Shown piece after piece: positions 1 through 9,361 of a DNA stretch of 64,000 bases. A program made the position numbers and the translations under genes. Below the pieces are notes generated by a model. The model worked only from the letters and a program-made list of their open reading frames with translations, was not told the DNA's origin and searched no databases. Each line of letters begins with the position of its first letter. Positions within the stretch are counted from its first letter, which is position 1. Location: positions 1,302,001 through 1,366,000 of the forward strand of contig NZ_JACFXW010000001.1 in NCBI RefSeq assembly GCF_014158035.1, written 5' to 3'. This DNA comes from Rhizobium sp. G21. Lineage in GTDB: Bacteria > Pseudomonadota > Alphaproteobacteria > Rhizobiales > Rhizobiaceae.

Positions 1-462
1 GGTCGCGATGGTGGCGTGGCGGCGGGTCTGCTCGAGCAGGCCGGCGCGGGCGTCAACCAGGAGCACGGCGAGATCGGCGGTCGAGGCGCCGGTGGCCATG
101 TTGCGGGTGTATTGCTCATGGCCGGGCGTGTCGGCGACGATGAAGGAACGGCGGTCGGTGGCGAAATAGCGATAGGCGACATCGATGGTGATGCCCTGTT
201 CGCGTTCCGCCTGCAGACCATCGAGCAGCAGGGCGAAATCGGGCAGGCCGAGATCGTTCTGCTTGCCCGAGTCGCGGTTGAGCGCTGCGGCCTGGTCTTC
301 CTTAACGGCCTTGGTGTCCCAGAGAAGACGGCCGATCAAGGTCGATTTGCCGTCGTCGACGGAGCCGCAGGTGATGAGGCGCAGCGGACGGGAATCACGC
401 GTGATCGCATGGCTGTCGGCGTTGAGGAGCGCCTGTTCGGCGAGATTGGAGGGAGCGGTCAT
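1..462 (-). CDS. cysN: Sulfate adenylyltransferase large subunit CysN (N-terminal part, cut by window edge)
   Basis: Only the first 154 codons are inside the window. The translation begins [20 protein letters not shown] and shows an EF-Tu-like GTPase domain: P-loop [14 protein letters not shown] near residue 33 and the G3 motif DTPGHEQ near residue 112. CysN uses GTP hydrolysis to drive formation of adenylylsulfate (APS) from ATP and sulfate together with CysD. The ATG lies one base after the cysD stop codon, so the genes are translationally close. Whether a CysC kinase domain is fused at the C-terminus cannot be seen. Confidence 0.95.
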   Translation of the reverse strand, partial: MTAPSNLAEQALLNADSHAITRDSRPLRLITCGSVDDGKSTLIGRLLWDTKAVKEDQAAALNRDSGKQNDLGLPDFALLLDGLQAEREQGITIDVAYRYFATDRRSFIVADTPGHEQYTRNMATGASTADLAVLLVDARAGLLEQTRRHATIAT

Positions 463-463
463 C

Positions 464-1414
464 TCAGAAATATCCTTCGCGCTTCTTCTTTTCCATCGAG
501 CCGGCCTGGTCGCGGTCGATGGCGCGGCCCTGGCGTTCGGAGACGGTGGCGATTTCAAGTTCGGCGATCACCTCGTCGAGAGTGGAGGCCGTGGAGCGGA
601 TGCCGCCGGTCAGCGGCCAGCAGCCGAGCGTGCGGAAACGGACCAAGCCTTCCTGCACCTGTTCGCCGGGAAGCGCTTCGAAACGCGGATCTTCGGCCCA
701 CATCAGCATGCCGTCGCGCTCGACAAATTTGCGGCTCTTGGCGAAATAGAGCGGCGGCAATTCGATGTTTTCGGCCTGGATGTAGCGCCAGATGTCGACT
801 TCGGTCCAGTTGGACAGCGGGAAGGCGCGGACGCTTTCGCCCTGGCGGATCATGCCGTTATAGATGTTCCACAGTTCCGGGCGCTGGTTGCGCGGATCCC
901 ATTTATGGTCGGGCGTGCGGAAGGAATAGATGCGTTCCTTGGCGCGGGACGCCTCTTCGTCGCGGCGCGCGCCGCCGAAAGCCGCGTCATATTTGCCGGC
1001 GTCGAGCGCTTGGCGCAGCGCTTCCGTCTTCATCACGTCGGTATGATAGGCCGAGCCATGGCTGAACGGGCCGATTCCTTCGGAGGCGCCGCGCGGATTG
1101 GTGTGGACGACCATGTCGAGATCGAATTTTTGCGCCGTGGCGTCGCGGAAGGCGATCATCTCGGGAAACTTCCAGCCGGTGTCGATGTGCAACAGCGGAA
1201 AGGGCACGCGACCGGGATAGAAGGCCTTGCGGGCGAGATGCAGCAGGACGGATGAATCCTTGCCGATCGAATAGAGCATGACCGGCTTTTCAAATTCGCC
1301 GGCCACTTCGCGGAAAATATGGATGGCTTCGTTTTCCAGCGCCTTCAGATGCGGATCGAGCGGCTGGCGCGCCGGCGCATCCTTGGCGTGGGCGTCGAAT
1401 TCGGAAATGTGCAT
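464..1414 (-). CDS. cysD: Sulfate adenylyltransferase small subunit CysD
   Basis: A 316-residue PP-loop enzyme that adenylates sulfate to APS in complex with CysN. The PP-loop SIGKDSS is at residues 49-55 and the usual R-rich stretch [17 protein letters not shown] follows. The start chosen is the ATG for [12 protein letters not shown], which has a GGGAAAAGGTAG ribosome-binding region; the open frame runs 21 codons further up but without such support. It lies between cysH, from which it is separated by a palindromic repeat, and cysN. Length is typical of the family. Confidence 0.96.
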   Translation of the reverse strand: MHISEFDAHAKDAPARQPLDPHLKALENEAIHIFREVAGEFEKPVMLYSIGKDSSVLLHLARKAFYPGRVPFPLLHIDTGWKFPEMIAFRDATAQKFDLDMVVHTNPRGASEGIGPFSHGSAYHTDVMKTEALRQALDAGKYDAAFGGARRDEEASRAKERIYSFRTPDHKWDPRNQRPELWNIYNGMIRQGESVRAFPLSNWTEVDIWRYIQAENIELPPLYFAKSRKFVERDGMLMWAEDPRFEALPGEQVQEGLVRFRTLGCWPLTGGIRSTASTLDEVIAELEIATVSERQGRAIDRDQAGSMEKKKREGYF

Positions 1415-1475
1415 TTGTCTACCTTTTCCCGGTATCGGGGTTGTTGTCGGCGGGCTTGTGGAGAGGGCTGAGACC

Positions 1476-1600
1476 ACCCCTCATCCGGCTGCCGCCACCT
1501 TCTCCCCGCTTGCGGGGAGAAGGGCGAGGGAGCGAAGGCCTTGCCTCAAGCCCCTTCTCCCCGCCTGCGGGGAGAAGGTCCCGGCAGGGGGATGAGGGGC
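1476..1600. repeat. RIME1-like intergenic palindromic repeat
   Basis: Two 26-bp near-perfect hairpins lie at 1498-1523 and 1553-1578; both have arms CCTTCTCCCCGC and GCGGGGAGAAGG. They are enclosed by inverted outer ends (CCCCTCATCC... at the left, ...GGATGAGGGG at the right). This architecture matches the Rhizobium-specific intergenic mosaic elements. It sits between cysH and cysD, in a transcription unit, and could form strong RNA structure. Confidence 0.85.
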
Positions 1601-1619
1601 ATGCCGCAACGCCCGATGA

Positions 1620-2369
1620 TCAGAGTTCGCTCGAATTGAGCGAGGGGAGCGCGGCTTCCGGCACATGCAGGCCGCATTCGCGCTTTTCGTCGTTCTCCCA
1701 CCACCAGCGGCCGGCGCGTTCGGATTCGCCCGGCTTGATGGCGCGGGTGCAGGGTTCGCAGCCGATCGAGGGATAGCCGCGAGAATGGAGAGGATTGATC
1801 GGCACGGCCTCGTCGGCCACGAGACAGTTGATGCGGTCGAGATCCCAGTCGGCCAGCGGGTTGACCTTGAGCAGGTTGCGCTCGGCGTCATATTCGACGA
1901 AGGGCGTGTCGGCGCGGTTGCCGGACTGGCCGCGACGCAGGCCGGTGACCCAGACCGACGCGCCCGTCAGCGCGCGGGCGAGCGGCTTGACCTTGCGGAC
2001 GCCGCAGCAGGCGTGGCGGGCCTCGACGCTGTCGTAGAAGCCGTTCATGCCGTATTGGGAGACGAAGGCGTCGACATCTTCCTTGAGCGGGAAATAGCGG
2101 TTGATGGTCATGCCGTAGCGCGCTTCCGTCTCGGCGATCAGCGCCACCGTTTCCGGGAAGAGACGACCGGTCTCGAGCGTGGCGACATCGATGTCGAAGC
2201 GGTTCTGGCCGATGACATGGGTGATGACCTGATCCTCGATGCCGAGCGACGTCGTGAAGACGACCCGTCCGCCGAGGCTGGCGGCGAGCGCCAGACGCTC
2301 CGCCAGATCGAGGCCGGCCATTTTGTCGTTGAGCGACTGCGCTTCCTGGGAGAGATTCATGATGGTCAT
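1620..2369 (-). CDS. cysH: Assimilatory adenylylsulfate/phosphoadenylylsulfate reductase CysH
   Basis: A 249-residue reductase that makes sulfite from activated sulfate with thioredoxin. It has the PAPS-reductase fold motif TTSLGIEDQV near residue 39, the four cluster cysteines (CC at 121-122, CxxC at 204-207) and the catalytic Cys232 in the ECGLH motif. The CC/CxxC set marks the [4Fe-4S] type, which in rhizobia and plants reduces APS directly. The ATG for MTIMNL was chosen because CAGGACC precedes it at a normal distance. First gene of cysH-cysD-cysN. Confidence 0.95.
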   Translation of the reverse strand: MTIMNLSQEAQSLNDKMAGLDLAERLALAASLGGRVVFTTSLGIEDQVITHVIGQNRFDIDVATLETGRLFPETVALIAETEARYGMTINRYFPLKEDVDAFVSQYGMNGFYDSVEARHACCGVRKVKPLARALTGASVWVTGLRRGQSGNRADTPFVEYDAERNLLKVNPLADWDLDRINCLVADEAVPINPLHSRGYPSIGCEPCTRAIKPGESERAGRWWWENDEKRECGLHVPEAALPSLNSSEL

Positions 2370-2776
2370 GTCTTTGGTCCTGAATTCCGATGCCGGGATA
2401 ATCGCAGTTTGGGCCGCCAATAGACAGAAATGCGTTTCCCTCAGGTCCCGAGGCGGGAGCAAATATCTCTGCGATTCCGTGCTTTCGGCGAAAAAGCTGG
2501 CGGACGCGCGAGGCCTGCCCTTCTTCGTCTCGCGCTGCGCGACCGCGAGTCCAAACCGGCGCTCCGAGAGCGATCGGGCGGCAGATGCGGAGAATATTAT
2601 TCCTCGTGCGCCGGCTTTTCCCGGCTCTGCGTTTCAGCAAACGCCGTTCTCACACGTATCCTGAAACAAAATTCCGTGCAAACCGCGTGAGATTTTGCTT
2701 TCTCCATGAAAGTGAATTGACATAATATACCAATTTAATAGGGTTTATGCATTCTGTCGATCAGGAGGACGAACGC
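2370..2776. promoter_or_regulatory. Divergent intergenic region between cysH and the sulfate-binding protein gene
   Basis: This 407-bp stretch separates two divergent sulfur-assimilation operons, so it should hold both promoters. Most of it is GC-rich without structure I recognise. The part next to the plus-strand gene (about 2700-2750) turns abruptly AT-rich and contains TTGACA at 2718-2723 followed by CATAATATACCAATTTAATA. I see no -10 element at ideal spacing, so the exact promoter is not called. A LysR-type CysB/Cbl-like regulator is usual for these genes, but no clear box is visible. Confidence 0.35.
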
Positions 2777-3820
2777 ATGATCACCGCACTCACCCGCCGC
2801 CATTTCGCATCCCGGGCCGTGGCGCTCGCCATGGGCCTCGCGCTCACTGCCGGCGGCGTCGCGCCCGCCTTGGCCGATACGCAACTGCTCAATGTCAGCT
2901 ATGATCCAACCCGCGAATTCTACAAGGAATTCGACGAGGTCTTCGCCGCGCACTGGAAGAAGGAAACCGGCGAGGATGTGTCGGTCAAGCAGTCGCATGG
3001 CGGCTCCGGCAAGCAGGCCCGCGCGGTCATCGACGGTCTCGAAGCCGATGTGGTGACACTGGCGCTCGAAGGCGACATCGACGCGATCGCATCCAAGACC
3101 GGCAAGATCCCGGCCGACTGGAAGACGCGGCTGCCCAACGACTCCGCTCCCTATACTTCGACCATCGTCTTCCTTGTCCGCGAGGGCAATCCCAAAGGCA
3201 TCAAGGACTGGGGCGATCTGGTGAAGGGCGACGTGCAGATCGTGACCCCGAACCCGAAGACCTCGGGCGGCGCGCGCTGGAACTATCTCGCCGCCTGGGC
3301 CTGGGCCAACAAGGAATTCGGCGGCGACGAAGCCAAGGTGAAGGCCTATATCGCAGACCTCTACAAGCGGGCCCCGGTGCTCGACACCGGCGCGCGCGGC
3401 GCGCTCACCTCGTTTGCCCAGCGCGGCATCGGCGACGTGCTGATCGCCTGGGAAAACGAAGCCTATCTCTCGCTCGACGAATTCAAGGGTGAAGGCTTCG
3501 AAATCGTGACGCCGAGCCTATCGATCCTCGCCCAGCCGCCGGTGGCGGTGGTCGACGGCAATGTCGACGCCAAGGGCCCCCGCAAGGCGGCCGAAGCCTA
3601 TCTCGCCTATCTCTACACCCAGGAAGGCCAGACGCTCGCCGCCAAGCATCACTATCGTCCGTTCAAGCCCGAACTTGCGCCCGCCGATCTCGTGGCGAAG
3701 TTTCCCAAGCTGGAACTGGTGAAGATCGATGATCCGCTGTTCGGCGGCTGGAAGAAGGCGCAGCCGACCCATTTCGGCGACGGCGGCGTGTTCGACCAGA
3801 TCTACAAGCCGGCAAACTGA
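2777..3820 (+). CDS. cysP: Periplasmic sulfate/thiosulfate-binding protein (Sbp/CysP)
   Basis: A 347-residue solute-binding protein for the sulfate ABC transporter. Residues 1-33 form a signal peptide with an RRHF motif, a hydrophobic core and an ALA cleavage site before [19 protein letters not shown]. The conserved SHGGSGKQ and [12 protein letters not shown] stretches of sulfate-binding proteins are present. The ATG at 2777 was chosen over one at 2747 because AGGAGG precedes it. The transporter genes cysT, cysW and cysA follow, after a repeat. It could equally be named sbp. Confidence 0.93.
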   Translation: MITALTRRHFASRAVALAMGLALTAGGVAPALADTQLLNVSYDPTREFYKEFDEVFAAHWKKETGEDVSVKQSHGGSGKQARAVIDGLEADVVTLALEGDIDAIASKTGKIPADWKTRLPNDSAPYTSTIVFLVREGNPKGIKDWGDLVKGDVQIVTPNPKTSGGARWNYLAAWAWANKEFGGDEAKVKAYIADLYKRAPVLDTGARGALTSFAQRGIGDVLIAWENEAYLSLDEFKGEGFEIVTPSLSILAQPPVAVVDGNVDAKGPRKAAEAYLAYLYTQEGQTLAAKHHYRPFKPELAPADLVAKFPKLELVKIDDPLFGGWKKAQPTHFGDGGVFDQIYKPAN

Positions 3821-3846
3821 GGTCTTTGATTACAGAGGGTGTTGTT

Positions 3847-3998
3847 ACCCCCTCTGCCCTGCCGGGCATCTCCCCTCGAGGGGGAGATTGGATGGGGGCG
3901 ACGCCTTCCCCCAATCTCGACGTCGATTGCTGGGCTAACGTCTGGCCGCCTGCCGATCTCCCCCCTTGAGGGGAGATGTCCGGCAGGACAGAGGGGGT
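3847..3998. repeat. Palindromic mosaic repeat, copy 1 (sbp-cysT gap)
   Basis: Ends are inverted: ACCCCCTCTGCCCTGCCGGG on the left and CCGGCAGGACAGAGGGGGT on the right. Inner arms CTCCCCTCGAGGGGGAG and CCCCCCTTGAGGGG are themselves palindromic. The same ends recur at 37217, 40461 and 54603 with different centres. It fills almost the whole gap between the binding protein and permease genes of one operon. Confidence 0.85.
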
Positions 3999-4088
3999 GG
4001 CCACGGGCTGCAACCCTCTCTCTCATAACAAAAAACAATCTTCGGAGACGGGCAAAGCCTGCTCCTGCCTCACACAACGGGGAAGTCC

Positions 4089-4943
4089 ATGTCCAACCAA
4101 CCACTGACCGAGAGGATCGGTTTCAGGCGGCACAGCGTCATACCGGGCTTCGGGCTCAGTTTCGGCGTCACTGTCGCCTGGCTCGCGCTGATCATTCTCA
4201 TTCCGCTCGCCGGTCTCGTGCTGCGCTCCGCCGCGATCGGCGTCGACGGCTATCTGGCGCTTCTCGCCGACGGCCGCACGCTGGCGGCGCTCAAGACCTC
4301 CTTCGGCTCGGCTTTCATCGCCGCGCTGATCAACGTGATCTTCGGCATTCCGATCGCCTGGGCCCTGGCGCGCTATCGCTTTCCGGGCAAGCGCGTGGTC
4401 GACGCCATCGTCGACCTGCCTTTTGCATTGCCGACGGCGGTGGCCGGCATTTCGCTGGCCGCGCTCTACGCCAAGAACGGCTGGATCGGGCAGTTCTTCG
4501 AACCCTTCGGCATCAAGATCGCCTTCGGCCCCGCCGGCATCGTGGTGGCGTTGATCTTCATCGGCCTGCCTTTCGTGGTGCGCACGCTGCAGCCCGTCAT
4601 CGAAGAGATCGACCGTGAGGTCGAGGAAGCCGCCGCCACGCTCGGCGCCAGCCGCTTCCAGGCGATCCGCCTGGTGATCCTGCCGTCGCTGACGCCGGCG
4701 ATCCTCACCGGTTTCGCGCTCGCCTTCGCGCGGGCGGCGGGCGAATATGGTTCGGTGATCTTCATCGCCGGCAATATTCCTTTCGTCTCGGAAATCGCGC
4801 CCTTGCTCATCACCATCAAGCTCGAGGAATTCGACTATGCCGGCGCGACAGCGATCGCGACCGTGATGCTGGCGGTGTCCTTCCTGATGCTGTTCGCCAT
4901 CAACCTCTTGCAGGCCTGGACGCGGAGATACGCCAATGTCTGA
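4089..4943 (+). CDS. cysT: Sulfate ABC transporter permease CysT
   Basis: A 284-residue inner-membrane permease with about six membrane segments. The EAA loop [21 protein letters not shown], which docks on the CysA ATPase, lies near residue 178. It pairs with CysW as the membrane heterodimer for sulfate/thiosulfate uptake. The frame overlaps cysW by 8 bp, which implies coupled translation. Also called CysU. Confidence 0.95.
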   Translation: MSNQPLTERIGFRRHSVIPGFGLSFGVTVAWLALIILIPLAGLVLRSAAIGVDGYLALLADGRTLAALKTSFGSAFIAALINVIFGIPIAWALARYRFPGKRVVDAIVDLPFALPTAVAGISLAALYAKNGWIGQFFEPFGIKIAFGPAGIVVALIFIGLPFVVRTLQPVIEEIDREVEEAAATLGASRFQAIRLVILPSLTPAILTGFALAFARAAGEYGSVIFIAGNIPFVSEIAPLLITIKLEEFDYAGATAIATVMLAVSFLMLFAINLLQAWTRRYANV

Positions 4944-5814
4944 CGCTCTCCCCTCTTCCAAGACCCGCGCATGGCGCTCGCCGGCCAGCGAAAGCCTGGG
5001 CGCGAAGATCGGCGTCATGAGCATGGCCGCCGTCTATCTCGGCCTGATCATCGTGCTGCCGCTGGTCGCCGTGCTGACCGAAGCCTTCCGCAACGGCTTC
5101 GAGACTTATACGGACGCGCTCAGCGACCCCGACGCGATGGCCGCCATAAGGCTGACGTTGCTGGTCGCGGCGATCGCCGTGCCGCTCAACCTCGTCTTCG
5201 GCGTGGCCGCCTCCTGGGCGATCGCCAAGTTCGAATTCAAGGGCAAGGCTTTTCTCATCACGCTGATCGACCTGCCGTTTTCGGTGTCGCCGGTCATTTC
5301 GGGTCTGGTCTATGTGCTGCTGTTCGGCTCGAGCAGCGTGCTCGGCCCCTGGCTGAAGGAGAACGGCGTGGAAGTGCTGTTCGCCGTGCCCGGCATCGTG
5401 CTCGCCACCATCTTCGTGACCTTCCCCTTCGTCGCCCGCGAACTGATCCCGCTGATGCAGGAACAGGGCACGTCGGAAGAGGAAGCCGCCATCACGCTCG
5501 GCGCAAACGGCTGGCAGACCTTCTTCCGGGTCACGCTGCCCAATATCAAATGGGGCCTGCTCTATGGCGTGCTGCTCTGCAACGCCCGCGCCATGGGCGA
5601 ATTCGGGGCTGTGTCGGTCGTCTCGGGTCATATCCGCGGCGTCACCACCACCATGCCGCTGCATGTCGAGATTCTCTATAACGAGTATAATCTCGCCGGC
5701 GCCTTCGCCGTGGCCTCGCTTCTCGCCCTTCTCGCCCTCTTCACCCTCGTCGTCCGCACCGTGCTCGAAATCTGGTTTTCGCACGGCATCGCCGGCGGCA
5801 ACGGCTCGCATTAA
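4936..5814 (+). CDS. cysW: Sulfate ABC transporter permease CysW
   Basis: A 292-residue permease, partner of CysT. It has the same six-helix layout and the EAA loop [22 protein letters not shown] near residue 178. The start overlaps the end of cysT and the stop is 11 bp before cysA, consistent with one operon. Length and motifs are normal for CysW. Confidence 0.95.
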   Translation: MSDALPSSKTRAWRSPASESLGAKIGVMSMAAVYLGLIIVLPLVAVLTEAFRNGFETYTDALSDPDAMAAIRLTLLVAAIAVPLNLVFGVAASWAIAKFEFKGKAFLITLIDLPFSVSPVISGLVYVLLFGSSSVLGPWLKENGVEVLFAVPGIVLATIFVTFPFVARELIPLMQEQGTSEEEAAITLGANGWQTFFRVTLPNIKWGLLYGVLLCNARAMGEFGAVSVVSGHIRGVTTTMPLHVEILYNEYNLAGAFAVASLLALLALFTLVVRTVLEIWFSHGIAGGNGSH

Positions 5815-5825
5815 GGTTCACCCCC

Positions 5826-6860
5826 ATGGAAATCCGCATCAAGAACATCCGCAAGGAATTCGACCGTTTCCCGGCGCTGCACGACGTGTCGCTCGACATC
5901 CGCTCGGGCGAGCTGATCGCGCTGCTCGGCCCCTCGGGCTCCGGCAAGACCACTCTGCTCCGCCTGGTCGCGGGTCTCGAACAGGCCACCACCGGCCGCA
6001 TCTTCTTCGGCCAGGAAGACGCCTCCTGGAAGCCGGTGCAGGAACGCAATGTCGGCTTCGTCTTCCAGCATTACGCCCTGTTCCGCCACATGACGATTCT
6101 CGACAACATCGCCTTCGGCCTGACCGTCCGGCCAAAGGCCACGCGCCCGCCCAAGCAGGAGATCCGTCGGCGCGCGCTCGAACTGATCGACATGGTGCAG
6201 CTGACCGGGCTCGAGAAGCGCTATCCCAACCAGCTGTCGGGCGGACAACGTCAGCGCGTGGCGCTGGCCCGCGCCATGGCCATCGAGCCGCGCGTGCTGC
6301 TGCTCGACGAGCCCTTCGGCGCCCTCGACGCCAAGGTGCGCAAGGAGCTGCGCAAATGGCTGCGCGACTTCCACGACCGCACCGGCCACACCACCATCTT
6401 CGTGACCCACGACCAGGAAGAAGCGCTGGAACTGGCCGACCGCGTGGTGGTGATGAGCCAGGGCGCGATCGAGCAGATCGGCTCCTCCGACGACGTCTAT
6501 GACCGGCCGAACTCGCCCTTCGTGTTCTCCTTCATCGGCGACAGCGTGGAACTGCCGGTGACCGGCGCCAACGGCCGGACGCTCTACAACGGCGCGCCCG
6601 TGGGAATCGCCTCGACGACGGACGGCCCCGGCCGGCTGTTCTTCCGTCCCGCCGACGCCGAACTCGTCTCCGAAGGCGCGGGCGTGACCGGAACCGTGAC
6701 CGGTCTCCGCCGCCTGGCCGGCACGCGCATCATCGAACTCAATGTCGGGACCAAGGCCGAGCCGCGGCTGATCGAGATCGAAGTTCCCCTGGAAGCGCAG
6801 GTCGCCAAGGGACAGGCAGTGACGTTCAGGCCGTCGCGGTGGAAGGTGTTTGCGGGGTGA
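5826..6860 (+). CDS. cysA: Sulfate/thiosulfate ABC transporter ATPase CysA
   Basis: A 344-residue ATP-binding subunit. Walker [10 protein letters not shown] is near residue 37, the signature [14 protein letters not shown] near 138, Walker [13 protein letters not shown] near 157, and the switch histidine in [10 protein letters not shown]. The C-terminal 110 residues form a TOBE-like regulatory domain as in the CysA/MalK class. It ends the sbp-cysTWA operon and is followed by a strong terminator hairpin. Confidence 0.96.
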   Translation: MEIRIKNIRKEFDRFPALHDVSLDIRSGELIALLGPSGSGKTTLLRLVAGLEQATTGRIFFGQEDASWKPVQERNVGFVFQHYALFRHMTILDNIAFGLTVRPKATRPPKQEIRRRALELIDMVQLTGLEKRYPNQLSGGQRQRVALARAMAIEPRVLLLDEPFGALDAKVRKELRKWLRDFHDRTGHTTIFVTHDQEEALELADRVVVMSQGAIEQIGSSDDVYDRPNSPFVFSFIGDSVELPVTGANGRTLYNGAPVGIASTTDGPGRLFFRPADAELVSEGAGVTGTVTGLRRLAGTRIIELNVGTKAEPRLIEIEVPLEAQVAKGQAVTFRPSRWKVFAG

Positions 6861-6879
6861 CGCCGAGGATTTAGAGCGT

Positions 6880-7175
6880 ATCTCAGCTTTTCAGGCCATT
6901 TTTGCGCAGCGTGCAGAACCGTGAGGATCTGCACGCTGTTTTCTGTTTGGCGCTAGGCGAGAATGTAAGGATAAGGCAGAACAATGAATTTCGCGCGCGC
7001 CGGCAATCCGTCCGGGCCTGCCCATTCGGGGATTAAGTGCGAGCATCGCAGCGCAGTCCCTGATTCTCGCTGTGACAGCGGTCGCGACGACGGGGTTGCT
7101 ACGCCCGATGGCAGAATCAATATGTGTCAGCTTTTGTAATGCGCGCCGGGTCCGGGAAAGGCGCGCAGCGGCCAT
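6880..7175 (-). pseudogene. ParE-like toxin, frame broken (frameshift and nonsense codon)
   Basis: The frame opening with ATG at 7175 gives a RelE/ParE-type protein: RALQKLTHIDSAIGRSNP, then RIRDCAAMLALNPRMGRPGR and REIH. It then slips. In the next frame the family C-terminus reappears: VLPYPYILA, a TAG at 6955-6953 where tyrosine is expected, then RQTENSVQILTVLHAAQKWPEKL. One extra base near 6983 joins the two parts. ParE toxins poison DNA gyrase. The ATG comes one base after the antitoxin stop. With two lesions this is the best candidate in the window for a true pseudogene. Confidence 0.8.
6907..6948 (+). terminator. Intrinsic terminator after cysA
   Basis: A perfect 11-bp stem, CAGCGTGCAGA at 6907-6917 and TCTGCACGCTG at 6928-6938, encloses a 10-nt loop and is followed by TTTTCTGTTT. 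On the opposite strand the same bases encode the last recognisable ParE-like residues, so the hairpin serves two overlapping roles or has arisen from toxin coding DNA. Confidence 0.8.
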
Positions 7176-7176
7176 T

Positions 7177-7416
7177 TCAGGCCCCGGTTCTCGCTGCGCG
7201 GAGGAAGAACTCCTCCATTTCTGCATCCGTGGCGAAGTGGCCGGCCTCCGCCTCCGCTAGCCCTGCCTCGGTCTCAGCCCGATGGCTCTCATCGAGATCC
7301 ACATAATGTACAACGGCGATTTCCACGAACCGGGAGGGACTCACGACCGCAGGCCGGGCGGCCCGCTCCAGCTTGGCCGCCGCCTCATCGGATACATCGA
7401 GAATTAGGCGGGTCAC
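7177..7416 (-). CDS. ParD-like ribbon-helix-helix antitoxin
   Basis: A 79-residue protein whose N-terminal TRLILDVSDEAAAKLERA and following helix resemble CopG/ParD-type ribbon-helix-helix DNA-binding domains. An acidic tail (EAEAGHFATDAEMEEFFLRA) is of the kind that wraps the toxin. A GTG at 7416 is preferred because AGGGCGAC precedes it; the open frame extends 17 codons further to an ATG at 7467. Its stop lies one base before the ParE-like frame. The antitoxin is intact although the toxin is not. Confidence 0.65.
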   Translation of the reverse strand: MTRLILDVSDEAAAKLERAARPAVVSPSRFVEIAVVHYVDLDESHRAETEAGLAEAEAGHFATDAEMEEFFLRAARTGA

Positions 7417-7667
7417 GTTTGTCGCCCTGATCGTCAGCAATATTCGCCGGGACACGGCTCGCGTCAACTCGCTCGACCGTCCTGCAACGCCTACGTTCGC
7501 AGCCTCCCCGGGGTTGATCTTGCCGCGCTTTCGGCTTATAAGCGCGCGATCGATACTTGCTTGCGACCTTTGGCCGAGACGACGCGCTCTTTCAGATTTC
7601 CTGTCAATTTCGATAGCCCATGCGACTCGCCGTATGGGAGAACCTGCGATTTGAAAGGAAAATCGTC

Positions 7668-7877
7668 ATGAACACTGGTATCGTGAAGTTCTTCAACACC
7701 ACCAAGGGCTTCGGCTTCATTGCTCCGGAAGAAGGCGGCGCCGACGTGTTCGTGCACATCTCCGCCGTCGAGCGTTCGGGCCTTTCGGGTCTGGTCGAGG
7801 GTCAGAAGGTGATGTTCGACATCGTCCGCGACCGTCGCTCCGGCAAGAACGCCGCCGACAACCTGCGCGCGGCCTGA
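7668..7877 (+). CDS. cspA: Cold-shock protein (CspA family)
   Basis: A 69-residue single OB-fold protein that binds single-stranded nucleic acid. RNP1 KGFGFI and RNP2 DVFVHI are both present, with the usual [17 protein letters not shown] start. AAAGGAAAA lies upstream of the chosen ATG; a longer frame from 7620 is less likely. A hairpin terminator follows. The 5' region is free of genes for about 250 bp, in keeping with the long leaders of cold-shock mRNAs. Confidence 0.95.
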   Translation: MNTGIVKFFNTTKGFGFIAPEEGGADVFVHISAVERSGLSGLVEGQKVMFDIVRDRRSGKNAADNLRAA

Positions 7878-7938
7878 TTCTATCCCATGGCCGCCGGCCG
7901 GCTCACGCCGGCAACGATGCGACCGCGGTTTTTCGAGA

Positions 7939-7970
7939 GGTCGGGAACCACTCCCGGCCTTTTTACTTTT
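7939..7970 (+). terminator. Intrinsic terminator after cspA
   Basis: Stem GGTCGGGA (7939-7946) pairs with TCCCGGCC (7952-7959), with one G-U pair, and is followed by TTTTTACTTTT. Confidence 0.7.
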
Positions 7971-8046
7971 CCATGGATATGCGTCCGAGAGACCGATCCA
8001 CAACCGGCGGCCCTCCAGGGCGCCCGCCAGACTTCAAGGAGTTCGA

Positions 8047-8286
8047 ATGCAAGTTCTCGTCCGTGACAACAATGTCGACCAGGCGCTGCGCGTCCTGAAG
8101 AAGAAGATGCAGCGCGAAGGCCTGTTCCGCGAAGCAAAGAAGCATACGGCTTACGAAAAGCCGTCCGAAAAGCGCGCGCGCGAAAAGGCCGAAGGCATCC
8201 GCCGCCAGCGCAAGCTGCAGCGCAAGAAGCTGCAGCGCGAAGGCCTGCTGCCCGCGCCGAAGCGCGCCGTGCGCCCGTCGCGTTGA
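8047..8286 (+). CDS. rpsU: 30S ribosomal protein bS21
   Basis: A 79-residue, highly basic protein starting [20 protein letters not shown], the typical alphaproteobacterial bS21. It joins the 30S subunit late and helps start-site selection. AAGGAG precedes the ATG. The C-terminal half is a long Arg/Lys helix. A hairpin follows at 8320-8341. Confidence 0.96.
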   Translation: MQVLVRDNNVDQALRVLKKKMQREGLFREAKKHTAYEKPSEKRAREKAEGIRRQRKLQRKKLQREGLLPAPKRAVRPSR

Positions 8287-8319
8287 TCTGAACGCGCTTT
8301 CTTTCTTCCGACCTTCGCC

Positions 8320-8341
8320 GCCGCGCGATCTCTCGCGCGGC
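8320..8341 (+). other. Stem-loop between rpsU and the next gene
   Basis: GCCGCGCGA (8320-8328) and TCGCGCGGC (8333-8341) form a perfect 9-bp stem with a 4-nt loop. No T-run follows, so it is more likely an mRNA 3'-end or processing structure than a strong terminator. Confidence 0.5.
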
Positions 8342-8369
8342 AGCCCTGCTCCCCAAGAGGAGACCGCGT

Positions 8370-8576
8370 ATGACCGCGACCAAAGACGCCTTCTTCAATC
8401 CGGCCAAGATGACCAGCCAGGAGAAGATCGCCCAGACCAACCAGACCGCCCGTCGCATCATCGACGAAGAAACCACCGCCCGCGAGAAGAAAACCGAGCG
8501 CCTGCGCCAAGCGCGCATGGAGCAGCGGGACGCGGAAGCGGTCGTGACTCCGGTGAAGAAGAAGGCGAAGAAGTAG
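8370..8576 (+). CDS. Small charged protein of unknown function
   Basis: A 68-residue protein with no signal peptide or membrane segment. The middle is a charged helix (RRIIDEETTAREKKTERLRQARMEQ) and the tail is lysine-rich (VKKKAKK), so nucleic-acid binding is possible but not shown. AAGAGGAGA precedes the ATG, and it lies directly after rpsU in the same direction. I do not recognise a named family. Confidence 0.7.
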   Translation: MTATKDAFFNPAKMTSQEKIAQTNQTARRIIDEETTAREKKTERLRQARMEQRDAEAVVTPVKKKAKK

Positions 8577-8646
8577 GCATTGGGCTGCGATTTGCTTGCT
8601 TGGCGACAGCGCACAGTCGAGACCTGCGCGCTATATCAAAAGCTAT

Positions 8647-9086
8647 TCATGCTTGGCCAGGATTGTCCCATGGGTCGAAGATCGCAGCGCCGGTAAATTC
8701 CACGTCTTTTTTGTTGCGCGTGACAAGGCGCAAATCGTTGTTGATCGCAGCGGCGGCGAGAAGAGTGTCTATGACGGGCGGGGGATGAGACGTCTTGCGC
8801 TTGATATCTCCTGAAAGCCGTCCCCACAGCAAAACATCAGCATCGCCAACAGAGAGAAGCCGCGTCGCAAATCGTTCGGCCAATGCGTTGCGGGCTGCGG
8901 AATATCGAGAGCGGTCCGGGGCGTCCTCCGCCAGATTGTATATGCCCTTGTCATATTCAGCCAACGTCAACACGCTGATATAGAGGTTTTTTCATCTTGC
9001 GCCCGCGCCCAGGCTTTGACGCTTGGCGCGCCGTTTGGGTTCATCAGAGATGAGACGACATTGGTGTCGAGTAGCCATCCCTTCAC
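8647..9086 (-). pseudogene. VapC-like PIN-domain toxin, frame broken in a homopolymer
   Basis: From a GTG at 9086 the frame reads KGWLLDTNVVSSLMNPNG, the N-terminal PIN motif with its first metal aspartate. After DEKT the frame fails. The next frame continues NLYISVLTLAEYDKGI and runs to PPPVIDTLLAAAAINNDLRLVTRNKKDVEFTG, the rest of the PIN domain. The break is at a six-base T run (8987-8992; A on the coding strand), where seven would restore frame. VapC toxins are RNases. The GTG overlaps the antitoxin stop. Confidence 0.85.
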
Positions 9087-9361
9087 AAAACCAGATCCCG
9101 TTCCTTTTGCGCTTCTCGCTCCATCTCGAGACGATAGAGCGGCAAGGTTTCCATGAAGTTCAGGAAATCTTGTCCAGGCTGATCGGCCAGGAGGCGCTGG
9201 TATTCCTGAAGGCTGATCATGACGACAGTGCGGTCAGCATCGCCAGTGAGGAATTGCGGCCCCTCGGTTTGAACCCTCGCCAGGATCTCCCCTAGACGCT
9301 CTCCCGCGCTCTCGACGGTCCAAGCTGTCTTTTCTCGCTCTTTTTTCCTTTGCTGCTTCAT
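9083..9361 (-). CDS. Phd/YefM-type antitoxin
   Basis: A 92-residue protein. A basic N-terminus (MKQQRKKEREK) precedes the Phd fold TVESAGERLGEILARVQTEG and TVVMISLQEYQRLLA. The C-terminal region, rich in charged residues, is expected to bind the toxin. It overlaps the PIN-domain gene downstream, forming a standard antitoxin-first pair, and should repress its own promoter. It is intact. Confidence 0.85.
   Translation of the reverse strand: MKQQRKKEREKTAWTVESAGERLGEILARVQTEGPQFLTGDADRTVVMISLQEYQRLLADQPGQDFLNFMETLPLYRLEMEREAQKERDLVL

Noticed and set aside
1498..1578. Possible CRISPR-like repeat pair
   Set aside because: Only two palindromic units, with inverted outer ends and no spacer array; this is an intergenic mosaic element.
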